A DNA stretch of 28,460 nt from Fragilaria crotonensis (GCA_022925895.1 JAKSYS010000742.1:1-28460), one strand, 5' to 3'. Counted from the first letter of the stretch, positions 1 through 10,944 are shown. Notes: generated by a model not told the origin, from the sequence alone. Numbers and translations are program-made.

Positions 1-79
1 AACGGTGGTCGTTGCGGTTCGTGTAGATGTTGTTCGTGGATATCCGTTAGGAAATCGTTACTCATATCAGTATCCTCGT

Positions 80-2473
80 TTAACCCATGACGTCGCAATT
101 CAAATGGTGATACTGGAAGGGGGAGCTAGCCTCAGCAGCCGCAACCAAACCGCTCGAATCTAACAACAGTTCTGGGTGACACTGCGGAAGAGGATGATCT
201 GGATGATCCGGATATATTGGACTCGGAGGGTCTGGGTGATGTGGATTCGCCGGAGAAGGGATCGATGTATATCAATTGCTGCCATGAAACAAATCGTACC
301 GTCGATCACTTATCCTTGCGGCGAAGATTGGAGAAGGAGGTTGTGTATCAAGTGGTCTTTCTTGGGACTTCCGGTCCTAATCGCTTGTACTTTTTGTGGG
401 GAGATTCTGGTATTTCGGCGCTTCCTTGCCGTCCCAACCGCTGCACCAACCTCTCCGAGTGGATTCTCATTTTCTTCTTCGTCCGATTCAACCGCCCTTG
501 AAGCCGCGTCGCCTGGAGTTGTGTTGGGGTAACTTGTAGCTAGTACAACAGAAGACGAACCCATCATTTGCATTACCATTTCCGTTAACATCTGTATATG
601 TCGATTATTTGTTGTCATAAATTCTCGAAACTCTTGGTCCACATTTGTGATTGATGCTGTTGCTTACAGTGCTGCTGTCGTTGTGTATCTGAAATCGCAT
701 CTTGTACTTGGCGAGCAATGAGGCGTTCCATGTCATCTCGTTGTAATTTGACTCTACGCTCAAAGTCTTGATGTTGAAGCGTAAGTTGATGTTCCATCTC
801 CCGTCTTTGTTCTGCGACTTGTCTTTCCATTTCGCTTTTGTTGAATCGCTTGTTGTTCGATTTCCCGTCTGTGTAATTCAGCAGTCCGCTCTAGTTCCAA
901 AGCCTTTGCCGATAACTGAGTCTCCATCTCCTTACGTTGATGCTCTGTCTGACGCTCAAATTCTCTCTTTTGTTGTTCGTTTGTTTGTTCATATTGTTGT
1001 ACCCTTCATTTCAATTCTTCCACTTCTGCTCTGCTGATGCCAAATCTGATACATAATCTTCATCGGGTACGGTGCTTTGAGTGAAAGATTGAGTAGCATC
1101 CGTGGACTCGGCAGTGGACCTCGGGCTTTTACGAACGCGCTGAGCCCACGTCAAGCTCTTGTTGCCTTGAGAATAATTGCTGGCTGGTTCGTGTTTGACC
1201 CTTGACGCCAGGTGGTAGGCCATCACCAGTCTCAAATTCAAACAGTGTCACTGGGTAGCTACGACATAGCAGTGTGAACACTGTCCGACATGTAGGTGTT
1301 ATCACCACTGAGCATCCATCAGAGAATAATGGTAAATTCAGGAGAATCTGGGAACTGTCTATTGACAGCCTTCGTGTCCTCCTCTGTACACGAGCTTCAT
1401 ACCACTCTGACAGTTTTGACATTTTCTTTTCGAACGCAATAGAAATCGTGTTTGTTTACCATTATCTTGTGCCTTCCATTCAGCATAACCAAAGTAGATG
1501 GAACAATGTTGATGACTCCATTTACCGACTTGATGTAATCGGCCAAATAATACTACATAGCATCGATACTGATGTTATTTGCCATAATATCGTGATGATC
1601 AGAAATAGATTTTGTCTGACAGAGTATGTAACGAGCGTAGGCTTCAGGATGTCGTGTTCTCATCTGAAAGGGCACAAATGTGTTGTTGTTACGGTACGCT
1701 TGTTTGAGAATGCGAAGCATCTCAATCAAATCTTGCTTTGTCGTTCCAATGGCGTATGCTTTGTCTTATAGTCTTGACCACTGTGTTTAATCTGAGGTGT
1801 TGTAAACGTTAACTGGAACTTTGGCAATTTGGTTCACTGTGAAGATTGTCCTTATTTTTTCGAACTTTTCTGTAGCGTTAACCACATCATAAACTTGTGG
1901 GTCGAGACCACAAAAGAATCCAAGTTGCGTCGTATCCCAAACATCCTCGGTCCACCTGTGTTCTGTCATAAAGCATTGATGCTCTTGTAGTAACTTCATG
2001 ACCTTTGGAATTCCCTTTATTTTCTGAAGTGTGACAGATGTCCTAACTTGATGAATGATCAAAGTAGAGATACCCTTTGTCTGCTGGCTGGAATGTACTC
2101 GAGTCCTGCTTCTGAAATTGAGTACAAATTGTTTTCATGTTGTCCAATAGTCCATCGAATAGTGTCAATTTTTGGCATAACCTGTCCATTGTTGTTCATG
2201 ACCTGAACGTCTGTACCATACTGTTCTTGAATAGCTTGGATCCAATGAAGATGGATTTGAGCTGGATCGACTTGGTCTCTTCCACCAGTACTGCTGAAGA
2301 ATTGGAATTTCAGTTTTTTCAACACGATGAAGATCCTGTGAATTCCTTCTGCTTGTCGCAGGTGGAGTCACCTCTGATGCATCATCCTGATGAACGTTCA
2401 CCGCTTCCGGAATGCTCCTATCGCCAGAAGAACGACCGGCAGAGTCGGTCATTGTGGATCTGTATCCGTACAA
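80..2473 (-). pseudogene. Decayed coiled-coil protein of a probable dispersed (gag-like) repeat family
   Basis: I do not recognise a named domain. Several open frames on the minus strand form one continuous protein read across frameshifts. The order is: a Ser/Thr-rich start (2473-2330); a folded part (2325-1790, containing LGFFCGLDPQVYDV); a part around 1750-1450 with PFQMRTRHPEAYARY and an in-frame TAG; a Ser/Thr-rich linker (1241-1020); a Gln/Glu/Arg-rich coiled coil (about 1000-640); and an acidic, Pro/Ser-rich tail ending near 80. Frame changes lie near 2325, 2062, 1740, 1430, 1240, 1000, 830 and 640, so the copy cannot be translated as one protein. Alternative start: the second Met at 2452. 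From memory, similar proteins recur in diatom genomes as multicopy hypothetical proteins, which suggests a transposon gag-like or other dispersed gene. That assignment is inference. No reverse transcriptase or transposase is attached in this window. Confidence 0.5.
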
Positions 2474-2504
2474 ATCCTACCTAAGATTCACGTAGAAAAT
2501 CGTA

Positions 2505-2535
2505 AGAGCATCCCCACCCGATGCGTTACTTTTTC
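2505..2535 (+). repeat. Left TIR of the 2505-3007 MITE
   Basis: This 31-bp arm is identical to the reverse complement of 2977-3007. The match stops at base 32, where left continues tg and right continues ca. Confidence 0.9.
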
Positions 2536-2976
2536 TGTCCATGGACACCTTTTTTCGCCTTAGAAACCAATTTCAGACATTTTGGTGGTATCCTTTTCGC
2601 ACCGGTTGAGGGAAACAAAAAGATCAGATGTATGACACCCCCCGGATATTCTGATGACATGGGCAATTTGCTCGTACAAGTACACGTCAAAAGGCTTGGC
2701 CCCGCGTAAAATTAAATAACAACGAAATACGCAAAATGTAGCGGAGTGCGAATCACATGTTGAACGAAGAGCGTAGCCAATCAGATTACTGCATTTTTGA
2801 GTCGAATGGTTCGATTTGTGACATATTTGTCACCATAGAAAGTATGATATTCATATTTTTTCATACTTTGCAGAAGAGATCTGTTCCGCAAAGTATGAAG
2901 TAGGGGTGTGAAATAACAGAAAGGCCCTACCGGTGTGGGATTTTTGGACATAATTGTCGAGCTACTAGACCATTTG

Positions 2977-3007
2977 GAAAAAGTAACGCATCGGGTGGGG
3001 ATGCTCT
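2977..3007 (-). repeat. Right TIR of the 2505-3007 MITE
   Basis: Exact inverted copy of 2505-2535, ending in ggtggggatgctct. Confidence 0.9.
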
Positions 3008-3652
3008 ATAAGAGACTTCCAATATCTTCCGAAGTGAAAATTCTGAACTCTAGTAGGGGCATCAAATTTCCATGGCACTGCGGACTGCGGACTATATTCT
3101 GATGTCACTCATGTCCCCATGTCATGGTGCTTATGCTTCGAGTCATGCGGGCTCGGTCGTCAAGATTGACTGTGGGCGACGCAGGATCGTGCTGAAAGAC
3201 AACGCTGATGGCTTATGGCATTTAAAAAGTAGCTGCGCGATATCTCGCCAATTCGGTCCTGAGTCGTGACTCCTTTAAAATCAGGACGTCAGGCTTCAGG
3301 TATCATCAACCATCAACAAGATATCGATTGATCAAGTGAATAGATTCATCACTACCGGTAGAAATGATAGTTGTCCCAAACTGCTAACACTCTGAAATGA
3401 GCTGACTGCGTCGCAACAGTTCCAGCCTCCAGCATGACGTCGAGGCAACTTCGTGCAAGACACAACCACTCGGTTAACCTACCGAACTCACGAATTAGAC
3501 GCGAACTCAATCTGACTTCTAATGAGCATTCAGCGATGCCAACACGATCCAGAATAAATAATTTACCGTGAAATTGTCCGCAAGACATGAAATTGACTCG
3601 TGATTTCATTCTGCAAGGATTCCTCACCAGATCACAAAAACAATTTGGAGAA
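3008..3652. other. Non-coding stretch upstream of the Cys-rich gene
   Basis: Short open frames occur (for example 65 codons at 3072-3269) but have no motif, signal peptide or neighbour support. AT-rich words just before the Cys-rich gene (aataaataattt near 3552) could belong to its promoter, but no site can be assigned. Confidence 0.5.
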
Positions 3653-5515
3653 ATGAATATGCACCGCATTGCAGCATCTGGGCTAGTCCTCCTCGTGACG
3701 TTGACATTGGGCACGATCGCCCAGCAAGTCGATGTGGTAGCTGATGCTTCTTGCCCTAACATCCAACCTGAACTCGGCGCCTCCTGCTCCCCCGTGTCCT
3801 TCAACGAATTTTGCGACTATGGCGAGACTTGTTGCCCTGGAGATGGGGGAGGATGCGCGCCCGAGACAACGTGCTACTGCGACAGCGACTTGTCTTACTG
3901 GTACTGCTATGATGGAGGAGGGGCGATGATTCCTTGCCCATCATTGTGTCCCGAGACCCCGCCTGAAACGTTCGACACATGCGATATTGATAGCCGCTTT
4001 TCATGTGCCTACGGCGACGCGGTTGTCTGCGATGAAACCGAAATGACATTTGAGAGTGAGCAAGAATGTTCTTGCTATGCGGGTCAGTACATTTGCACCA
4101 AGAACATCTGTCCAGAGGCTTGTCCAGCGACTCAGCCAATTCAAGGCGAAACGTGCTCGCCCTTCAACGGCTTCTCTTGCTATTACGATGAGTTCTGCTG
4201 CCCTGACGAGGGGGGTGCGTGTGCGCCCGTGACAACTTGTTACTGTGATAATGGAGCGACTAACTGCAACGAAGACCAAGTTTGGGCAAGCATTCCCTGC
4301 AATCTGACGTGCCCTGACACACCACCCACTAGTTATGTCGACTCATGTGACATTGACAGCCGATTCAAATGTACATATGGCGAACCGTTTTATTGCAATA
4401 TCACCGACATGATGCACGAGAGCGAGCGAGAGTGTCATTGTGCTAACGGAGTTTTTGTATGCTATGAGAACGCATGCCCTGTCACATGTCCGGTGGTCAA
4501 GCCAGTTGATGGCGATGTTTGCTCGCCCTTCATCGATTACTACTGTCCCTATGAGGAGTTCTGTTGCCCTACAGGAGACGCCAATGAGACTTGCGTGCCA
4601 GATACGACATGTTATTGCGAAGATTCAGTCACCACCTGTTACCAAGGTGCATCCGAAGGCAGTCTTCCCTGCCCATCAATGTGTCCCGAGAGTCCGCCTG
4701 ACACGTTCGATACATGCGATATTGACAGCCGCTCGTGTGTCTACGGCGACGCATTTGTCTGTGATGAGGTTGGATGGGAGTACGAGTATGAAAACAATGT
4801 GTCTGTACTGACGGTCATTTCTATTGCACTTCCAACGCTTGTCCAGTTGCATGCCCAGCGACACAACCTGTTGAAGGCGAGGCTTGTACTCCGTCTCAAG
4901 ATTATTATTGCTCCTACGACGAGTTCTGCTGCTCTGGTGACGACGCTGACGTGTGCGTCCCAAAGACGGAATGCTATTGCAACAGCAATATGACAATCAC
5001 ATGCTACGAACCCACGATCAGCTGCCCTCGGTTTGTCCCGTGTCGACACCAATCGATAACAACTCGTCGCTCTGCACTATTGATGAGCGATATTTGTGCA
5101 GCTACGAGAATGGGACATGCGAAAGTCCATACGAAGCAGGAGGTATAAGCTGCACTTGCACCTTGGGCTTTTTACGTGTACTCAACAGTGCATGGGTGAC
5201 GATTTCATCTTTTTTGAAGTTATTGATAATGGTGCTGCTGGGAATTCTGATCCTCTTGAGACTGTTGAAGAGGAGGAGGAGAACGTGGAGCCTCGCAGCA
5301 TCACTTCGGATGAGGCAGAAAGCAAAGATCCGAGCAATGGCAAGAAGCAAATGAAGAAGAAGAAGCACGCGAACGCGATGAGAGGTCAGACGAAGAAAGA
5401 CGGCAAGGCGAGAACGCTCCTGAGAAGTTGGAGCGTCCATTGGGAAGGATCGCAGTTCCAGAATAGACGAAAGTTGAAGGAAATCGTACTGAGCAATGAC
5501 GTGTGTCGCACTTGA
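3653..5515 (+). pseudogene. Secreted Cys-rich tandem-repeat protein, broken by three -1 frameshifts
   Basis: The start at 3653 is preferred over 3587 because it puts a signal peptide at the N terminus (MNMHRIAASGLVLLVTLTLG, then AQQ). The mature part has about three and a half units of ~122 residues (starts near 3752, 4120, 4486 and 4850). Each unit carries a CSPF-like stretch, EFCCP, CAP.TTCYC, CP..CP..PP, and DTCDIDSR followed by ESE.EC.C. The Cys spacing implies extracellular disulfide-bonded modules. The family is not recognised by name; a cell-surface or frustule-associated role is inference. The C-terminal ~90 residues change to an acidic run (EEEEEN) and then a Lys-rich tail. The frame drops by one base near 4798, again near 5027 (after SCP) and again at the T run near 5171. 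In each case the repeat pattern continues in the new frame. This is either a recent pseudogene or three sequence errors. Confidence 0.75.
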
Positions 5516-6990
5516 TGAAGACTTTATACTGTGCGCATGATCAACTGTGCTGAGACGAATCGTAAGGGAAGAAATGGTCACGCCGCAAACTAGAACAATA
5601 CAGCTTCCATACATAACACCAATTCTTCATCTCCACACCTTACGAACATGTACCAGGGGCTACCCCATAACAAGCGTGCGTTTGATTCGAGTACCTTTTG
5701 CGCAGCCATCTAGTTCGTTGACTGAAATTCCCGGATGTTATGTTGTAGGTATGCAGAGTTCTCGACTACTACTTCAGCGTGCCCTCATACTAACATGATA
5801 CAACACATTTGCATGCCATCCGCGTAAGCGAACATTGTATTCTTGAAAAGCATAACGCATTAGTTCCAACTCCCATCTTGGTATTCACTTCTCCCGCTCC
5901 CAATTTTCGAGCTAACTTTCTGCCAATGTAGAGGGACAATAGAATTTCCGGGGAAATTACCAACCTTGGAATTCTTCCCGAGTACAAGCACATGTACGCT
6001 TGCAAGGCAATATACAAGTATGAATACAGGGCCTCGTCCCAAGTTCGGCGTACCCCACATCATGCAGCAGGACAGAATCGAGACCACGACCAACCCTACG
6101 CATACATGACCCGACAACGGGTAGGGTCCTTCCCATCGCTTTTCGGGGTTCGTGAGCAATTGACGACGATGACGTTGTGGGGGGGTCCAGGAGGTTCCGG
6201 AATGGTCGTTCTCCTGGTAATAAAATCTTGTAGAATCTACTACCAGTAAGGGAAAACGTCGTGAACCCCCAGGCGTTGTCGCTGGCAAATCTTCATGGGA
6301 TGGACAGCAAACCATGTATGTATAGCACTGATGACTTGTATACAGTCGTATGTTCCGTCGATGTTCACGCTCCGGCTTTCGCGTATGATACAAGGATAGT
6401 CCGCCTTTTCTAACTTAATAGGATTCGTCATCGTGTCATCATCCGAAAACTACCCTAACGATCGATTTTTACTACTGCCCAAACCTGGGAATTTCGGAAA
6501 ACATTCAACAGATCGCCACGTACTGTGAAGAACGGATGGCGTACTCCAAGAACATCTAAAGAAGGTCGTAACATAGGTGATCTGAATGACTGGACATTAC
6601 ATTGATTACTGAAAGACACGACGAGGAAGGGCAAAGACTTTTTCGTTTTCAGTATTGTTGCAGAGCAGCAGTAAAATACTTACAGTACTTGATTCCGGTA
6701 GGAATATCTTGTAGAGGACAGGTAAGATTGACAAAGGAGGCACGGACCGTTTTATCTATTATACTGTAGATCCCAGGTATCCTTCCACTACGAACAGTGA
6801 CCCGTCACTCTGTACCAGGTGGAAAGCGTACGTCCTTCTGGGGTGGTCTTCGACATGTACGAAGTGTACTTGGTACTACACAAACCCATCGACCACAATC
6901 AGCATCAACAGATTCTCTTGATTGTCTTGATGCAGAAAACAGAAGCTGTTGCAACCTTGTTGTTTCGAGCACAGTACCAGTACATTCTCT
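5516..6990. other. 1.5-kb intergenic region, no supported gene
   Basis: Lies between the Cys-rich gene and the DUF6824-type gene. The longest open frame is 177 codons on the minus strand (6393-5860). It has two hydrophobic stretches but no recognisable motif and no Met-proximal signal peptide, so I do not call it. The last few hundred bases probably contain the promoter of the gene starting at 6991; no specific element is visible. Confidence 0.5.
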
Positions 6991-8502
6991 ATGATGGGCA
7001 GTCGTTCTGTCGTTGCGAATGGCACTATGCATACTAACGTTGATGCTCTCCAACCATTCTATCCATACGACAACAACGATGTGGGCAGCACAGCCGTGCA
7101 GCCGGCAATTGTACGCTTTACTCCAAGTACATGTAATATGCGTACTACTATGTTTTCTGGTGTGCCGGGAATTCCGAGCGAATCCACGCGTACCGCCAAT
7201 CATGACTGCCATTACACGTCGAACTCCACGACAACCGCCGCCACGACACCCGCAATGGTTGGGCAAGACTTTCAACTCATGAACAACTGGTCCCTCACGT
7301 TTTCCAACACAACAGGTGAAAACACCCATCTTGGCACAACACGATCCACCAATCTCCATGATATGACGCTTCCTACAACACCAACACTGACTGCTCTTCA
7401 ACTCCAACTCTTGCGGTCATGCGAAGAAAGTGCCTCCCAGCCCATGCTCATCATGTGCGAAAACGACAAGGCCAGTCTTGGTACTACAACTACAACATCA
7501 GATACTACTACTACTACTACTACCACTACAACGAAAGGACTCACCAGTGCTGGTAATGCCTCGGCGATCGTTACCTTGGCATGTGACGATGATGATGATG
7601 AAGACGGTGGCGTGGAATACAACGAGACAGAGGATATGAAAACCAAGAGCCTTCCTCCTCCTCATCATCATGCAGCAGCAGCAGAAAGAACAACAACGAC
7701 AACATCCAATACCACAATTCCAAACATGACCAGCATCACTCCTCTCATGCAGTCATCTCCGTTCATCGGTCCACTGCCATTCTTCAATCCTGGTGCAATT
7801 ATTCATGTTGCAGAAACGCGTAGTCCGTATGATGTTTTGATTGGAAAGAGTCAAATGAGCAAGATGCATGTGGGCAATGTTGCCTTTCGGGCCTACGTCA
7901 ATTCCCGATTGGATCACTACAAGAAAAGTTCCCGACGGGGATTTCGTATTGCCGTTTGTGTTTCCATTACCAATGCCGTCTTTGCGGCGGGAGGACGATT
8001 CTATGCACCGTTGGATAGGAAATGTCGGGGATGGGAAGAAGCCGATATAGATGTGGCACGAGTCAAGGTGGGGAATTCGATTCGAGACAGTTTGAAGAAA
8101 GCGGACGCTGGGACGAACACTGCAGATCCTCATAAGTTTTCGGGATCGACATCGTTTACCGAGATTGTTGAGTTCTTTCTGCAAGAAATGGCTGTTATGG
8201 ATGAACTCAATAATGCCCGTGCCATTCCCCGACGACCTCCGTCTGTTGTGATTGACACTACCCGATTGGAGAAGTCCAGGACTGAAGGTGTGAGAGAAAA
8301 GTCATCCATTGGTGGCGGACATGAAAGTACTACTAATTCAACAACAACAGGTTCAAGTATTTCGAGTCCACTGTACAAACGCCCAATTTATTCGTTTGCG
8401 CCAAGGGATGGTGCGAGAGTTGCGACACTCGTCAAATCAACGAAAAAAAGAAAGAGACATCCGATCCACGAAACGACACGTTTACAAGAATCCGTTCGAT
8501 AA
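6991..8502 (+). CDS. DUF6824-type domain protein with low-complexity N-terminal half
   Basis: A 503-residue protein, uninterrupted. The open frame extends slightly upstream, but the first ATG is 6991. Residues 1-270 are low complexity: Thr-rich (an ACT-type trinucleotide run at about 7500-7535), an Asp run (near 7588-7605), and His/Ala/Thr stretches. The conserved domain is at about 277-370. It begins SPYDVLIGKSQMSK, continues GNVAFRAYVNSRLDHY, and ends with a W..AD.DVAR.KVG..IRDSLKK block. This is the layout I know for DUF6824, a domain expanded in diatoms with no defined biochemistry. The C terminus is Ser/Thr-rich and basic (KSTKKRKRH), which would suit nuclear localisation, so a regulatory role is possible but unproven. 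Codon reading is clean, unlike most neighbours. Confidence 0.85.
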   Translation: MMGSRSVVANGTMHTNVDALQPFYPYDNNDVGSTAVQPAIVRFTPSTCNMRTTMFSGVPGIPSESTRTANHDCHYTSNSTTTAATTPAMVGQDFQLMNNWSLTFSNTTGENTHLGTTRSTNLHDMTLPTTPTLTALQLQLLRSCEESASQPMLIMCENDKASLGTTTTTSDTTTTTTTTTTKGLTSAGNASAIVTLACDDDDDEDGGVEYNETEDMKTKSLPPPHHHAAAAERTTTTTSNTTIPNMTSITPLMQSSPFIGPLPFFNPGAIIHVAETRSPYDVLIGKSQMSKMHVGNVAFRAYVNSRLDHYKKSSRRGFRIAVCVSITNAVFAAGGRFYAPLDRKCRGWEEADIDVARVKVGNSIRDSLKKADAGTNTADPHKFSGSTSFTEIVEFFLQEMAVMDELNNARAIPRRPPSVVIDTTRLEKSRTEGVREKSSIGGGHESTTNSTTTGSSISSPLYKRPIYSFAPRDGARVATLVKSTKKRKRHPIHETTRLQESVR

Positions 8503-8972
8503 CCCAAGAATATGGTTCCGTCTCTACTAGAGTGGGGTGGGGAGAGTTGGCCAATTCGCTATTAAAACTCGGTTGTCGAACGAGAATGAATCTGTTTTTG
8601 ATTCATTTCCTGGAAAAATGGTCAGACTGAAATGCTTTAATGCAGTCCAGGTCTTTTTCAATTATAGACTATATGCTTTAACCAGATCAGAACCCGTGAG
8701 ATTTATAGTTTTGTGTTTCGACGGTAAAGAAACATCCATCAAGCAACGTGTGCATCAGCGAAATAAGCCCGGACAATTGATTATACTCGGCATATGCGAT
8801 GGAAGGCTACATCACAATGTTGATACCTTAGGTAAAGGAACGTCCATCAAGCACCGTGTGACGAACTAGCATTGACAATTGGCTATTCTCGGCATATGCG
8901 TGGAAGGCAACTTCACGGTAATCGATACCTTCCAATCCCAGCAGCTATAGGGCGGGCTGCGCCAAAATCACG
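8503..8972. other. Convergent 3' intergenic region
   Basis: Shared 3' flank of the DUF6824-type gene (+) and the sulfotransferase-like gene (-). The only structure seen is the direct duplication at 8723-8932. A 110-codon open frame (8537-8869) lies mostly over the repeat and has no protein-like features. Confidence 0.5.
8723..8932 (+). repeat. Imperfect ~105-bp tandem direct repeat
   Basis: Copy 1 (8723-8830) and copy 2 (8831-8932) both start ggtaaag.aac.tccatcaa, share gacaattg..tat.ctcggc and end gatacctta or gataccttc. They differ by substitutions and small indels, so this is not a very recent duplication. Confidence 0.8.
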
Positions 8973-10228
8973 TTACAATTTCGATTTGAATCCATTCCCT
9001 CGATCGCGACGAGCCGCTTGGCGCCTTGCAACCAAATCCAAATCGGGATGCTCGTACCCAAATGTTTCCATAAGCTCAGCATCAAGAATGGCGCGAGCGG
9101 CAATGTGATCTCGGAGTGGGAAACGGTCCCAGGTGCGAACGTTGCCGTACTTGATGACAGCTTGCAAGTACGTGGTTGACAATCGTTGTTGGTGTCCAGG
9201 GACATTGTGCTTGGACGATTCCAACGGAACTTTCATGTTGTTGTACGAATGAATGAGGGAACCACCCGCGCATTTGCAAATTTGAGGAATCACCTGTTGA
9301 GGATAAAATATCAAATCCTCCATCCGGACCATGATACGAGGAAATGCAATGGTATCGTAATACCCCCGATTCCAACGATTCCACAAATGTGCCACAGATT
9401 CATATTGAATGTTGCCACTTCCGTAGGTAACAATAACTGACTGAGTTGTTTGATTTTCTCCATTTCCGGCAACGATCCATGGACAAACAATAGTTCTATT
9501 CTCATCGCGATCTCTCCAGTGGACCGCGTAGGGCTGCTCGCAAACTGATTTCAACCAATCGTAGGGATGACGAATAAGAACAATGGGAAGGACAGCATCG
9601 AGCTGTATGTTCTGGTACACGGGATGTTCGATGCGATGACTTTCTAAATTCTCTTGGTGTGCTTTCCCAGGGAGGCTGAAAGGCACGACCGTTGTCGTTT
9701 GGAGCATCCGCAGCAGTCTTGGTTGCGGCAGGAGTCGCTGAACGAAGAGGAAGCTGGCAATTCTCCAAAAGCATTTGATGAAGAAAGTTCGTCCCTGAAT
9801 TGAATAGGCCTACTGGCGCTATTTGAATCTTGTCCATGCGATTGCGATTCAACATTCGAAACTGTTGACATCGATCCAAACCAATTATTCTGGGTTCCTC
9901 ACCGTATTGATCTTCAATCCACCACCACGGCGGAAGGCGAGGGTAGTCCATTGGAATCTTGACCCTGCCTTTCTAGCATGATCAGTGTCACGTTTATACC
10001 TTTGTGCCGGTTGTTGTTGTTTTTGATTAATTGGCATTTCTTCTTATCCCCCTTGGAGGAGCTTGTACTGGTTGATGAGCGGGAAACAAATGGTAAACCA
10101 GTTGCTGATATTGTTGTTGCGGTAGGAGAACGTTCGGAGATGATGATGCATACAATACCAACCATGTTCATAATGCCCAGAAAATTGAGCAGTCGAATCA
10201 AACGTTGCGATTCCCTTCCAGATGCCAT
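8973..10228 (-). pseudogene. Type II membrane sulfotransferase-like protein, in three frames
   Basis: Three consecutive minus-strand open frames join into one protein of about 420 residues. Part 1 (10228-~9960) starts MASGRESQ and has one membrane segment (LLNFLGIMNMVGIVCIIIS), typical of a Golgi signal anchor. Part 2 (~9960-~9680) has PPWWWIEDQYGEE and the loop VGLFNSGTNFLHQML, which occupies the place of the 5'-phosphosulfate loop of PAPS-dependent sulfotransferases. Part 3 (~9690-8973) has VLPIVLIRHPYDWLKSVC, matching the 3'-phosphate-binding motif (R..YDW..S), then MVRMEDLIFYPQQV. The predicted reaction is sulfate transfer from PAPS to a glycan or protein in the Golgi. The first shift is at the aaa run near 9968 and the second is near 9690-9650, where more than one indel is likely. 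An intron does not explain either cleanly. Fold assignment is fairly sure; substrate is unknown. Confidence 0.65.
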
Positions 10229-10944
10229 TTAAGATCCAAGGTGGCACAGTACTCAAGTACTGCCTCGACTGTCGAGTCCAAGAGGGCTACAAGTACTTTT
10301 CCAGCAAGTGATTGTCAATCATGAGCAGTCCGAGTACCAACGATCATCAAGTCAATGTCACAGGCTCGTAAAATCATGTGAGTCGTTGTGCCTCTAGTTT
10401 CATCGATGCAGTGTGCTGAATATTCTATCTTGTATTCGGTTGGCGTAGTTTTGTCCTGTCAGTTGCTGATGTACTGAATTTCTAAACGTTTCAATGATTT
10501 GCACACACTCAGACCTTGACGTCTGCGCTCTGAACTGAAAACCCTGTCGTTCAAAATCCAGGATGTCGATTGGGGGTTGGTGTGATGGAGCGGCAGCAGC
10601 AAATGTGGTGATGAAAGCACAACACTGCTAGTAGCAAGCAGTAACAATGTCCATACACTTTCACTGAAGACACTTATAGTCGCACTCTTAAAGCCTACTC
10701 CGTGTAATGGCGTCTTGAGATCGATGGAGTACCAGGTACTAGTAGTTGACGAGTTGTAAGTTGTGGTCAAATCAGTGGCGGCTTGTTTCAACCATTGTCC
10801 AACGAATTAATGGGTCACGAGTCACGAGTCACGAGTGGCGAACTCTCTATCATGAGATCATAACTGGCATGTGCTTCATAAGTTCATAGGCTATTACCGG
10901 TACTGTAGTTGGTGAGGCGGTACGCCAGTAGGCATCGGTAGGAG
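10229..10944. other. Intergenic region with short tandem repeats
   Basis: Between the sulfotransferase-like gene and the transposase remnant. It has three tandem copies of gtcacga (about 10813-10835) and repeated accggtactgta words around 10895 and 10973. A 110-codon minus frame (10791-10459) has no recognisable content. No inverted copy of the Harbinger right end at 13552-13564 was found here, so the left end of that element seems lost. Confidence 0.5.

Larger units (their letters stand above)
2505..3007. mobile_element. MITE with 31-bp perfect terminal inverted repeats (PIF/Harbinger-like ends)
   Basis: Bases 2505-2535 (starting agagcatccccacccgatgc) recur as an exact reverse complement at 2977-3007, enclosing ~440 bp with no convincing gene. 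The outer ends (GAGCATCCCCACC) match the right end of the Harbinger remnant at 13552-13564 except for one base, so the same kind of transposase could have moved it. The flanking trinucleotides are TAA on the left and TAT on the right. PIF/Harbinger elements duplicate TWA, so the target-site duplication is plausible but imperfect. The interior has three copies of aaagtatga-type words around 2840-2900, two forming a short inverted repeat. It sits 32 bp upstream of the decayed gene to its left. Confidence 0.85.

Noticed and set aside
1274-1771. 165-codon plus-strand open frame
   Set aside because: The opposite strand carries the conserved protein blocks of the decayed gene; this is its shadow.
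5160-5180. Programmed -1 ribosomal frameshifting at CTTTTTA in the Cys-rich gene
   Set aside because: The other two shifts in the same gene have no slippery heptamer, and no downstream stem was seen; indel mutation or error is simpler.
5860-6393. 177-codon minus-strand open frame with two hydrophobic stretches
   Set aside because: No motif, poor compositional support and no neighbouring evidence; could be chance in a non-coding region.
10813-10835. CRISPR-like or regulatory array from gtcacga repeats
   Set aside because: Three 7-base units without spacers are an ordinary microsatellite.
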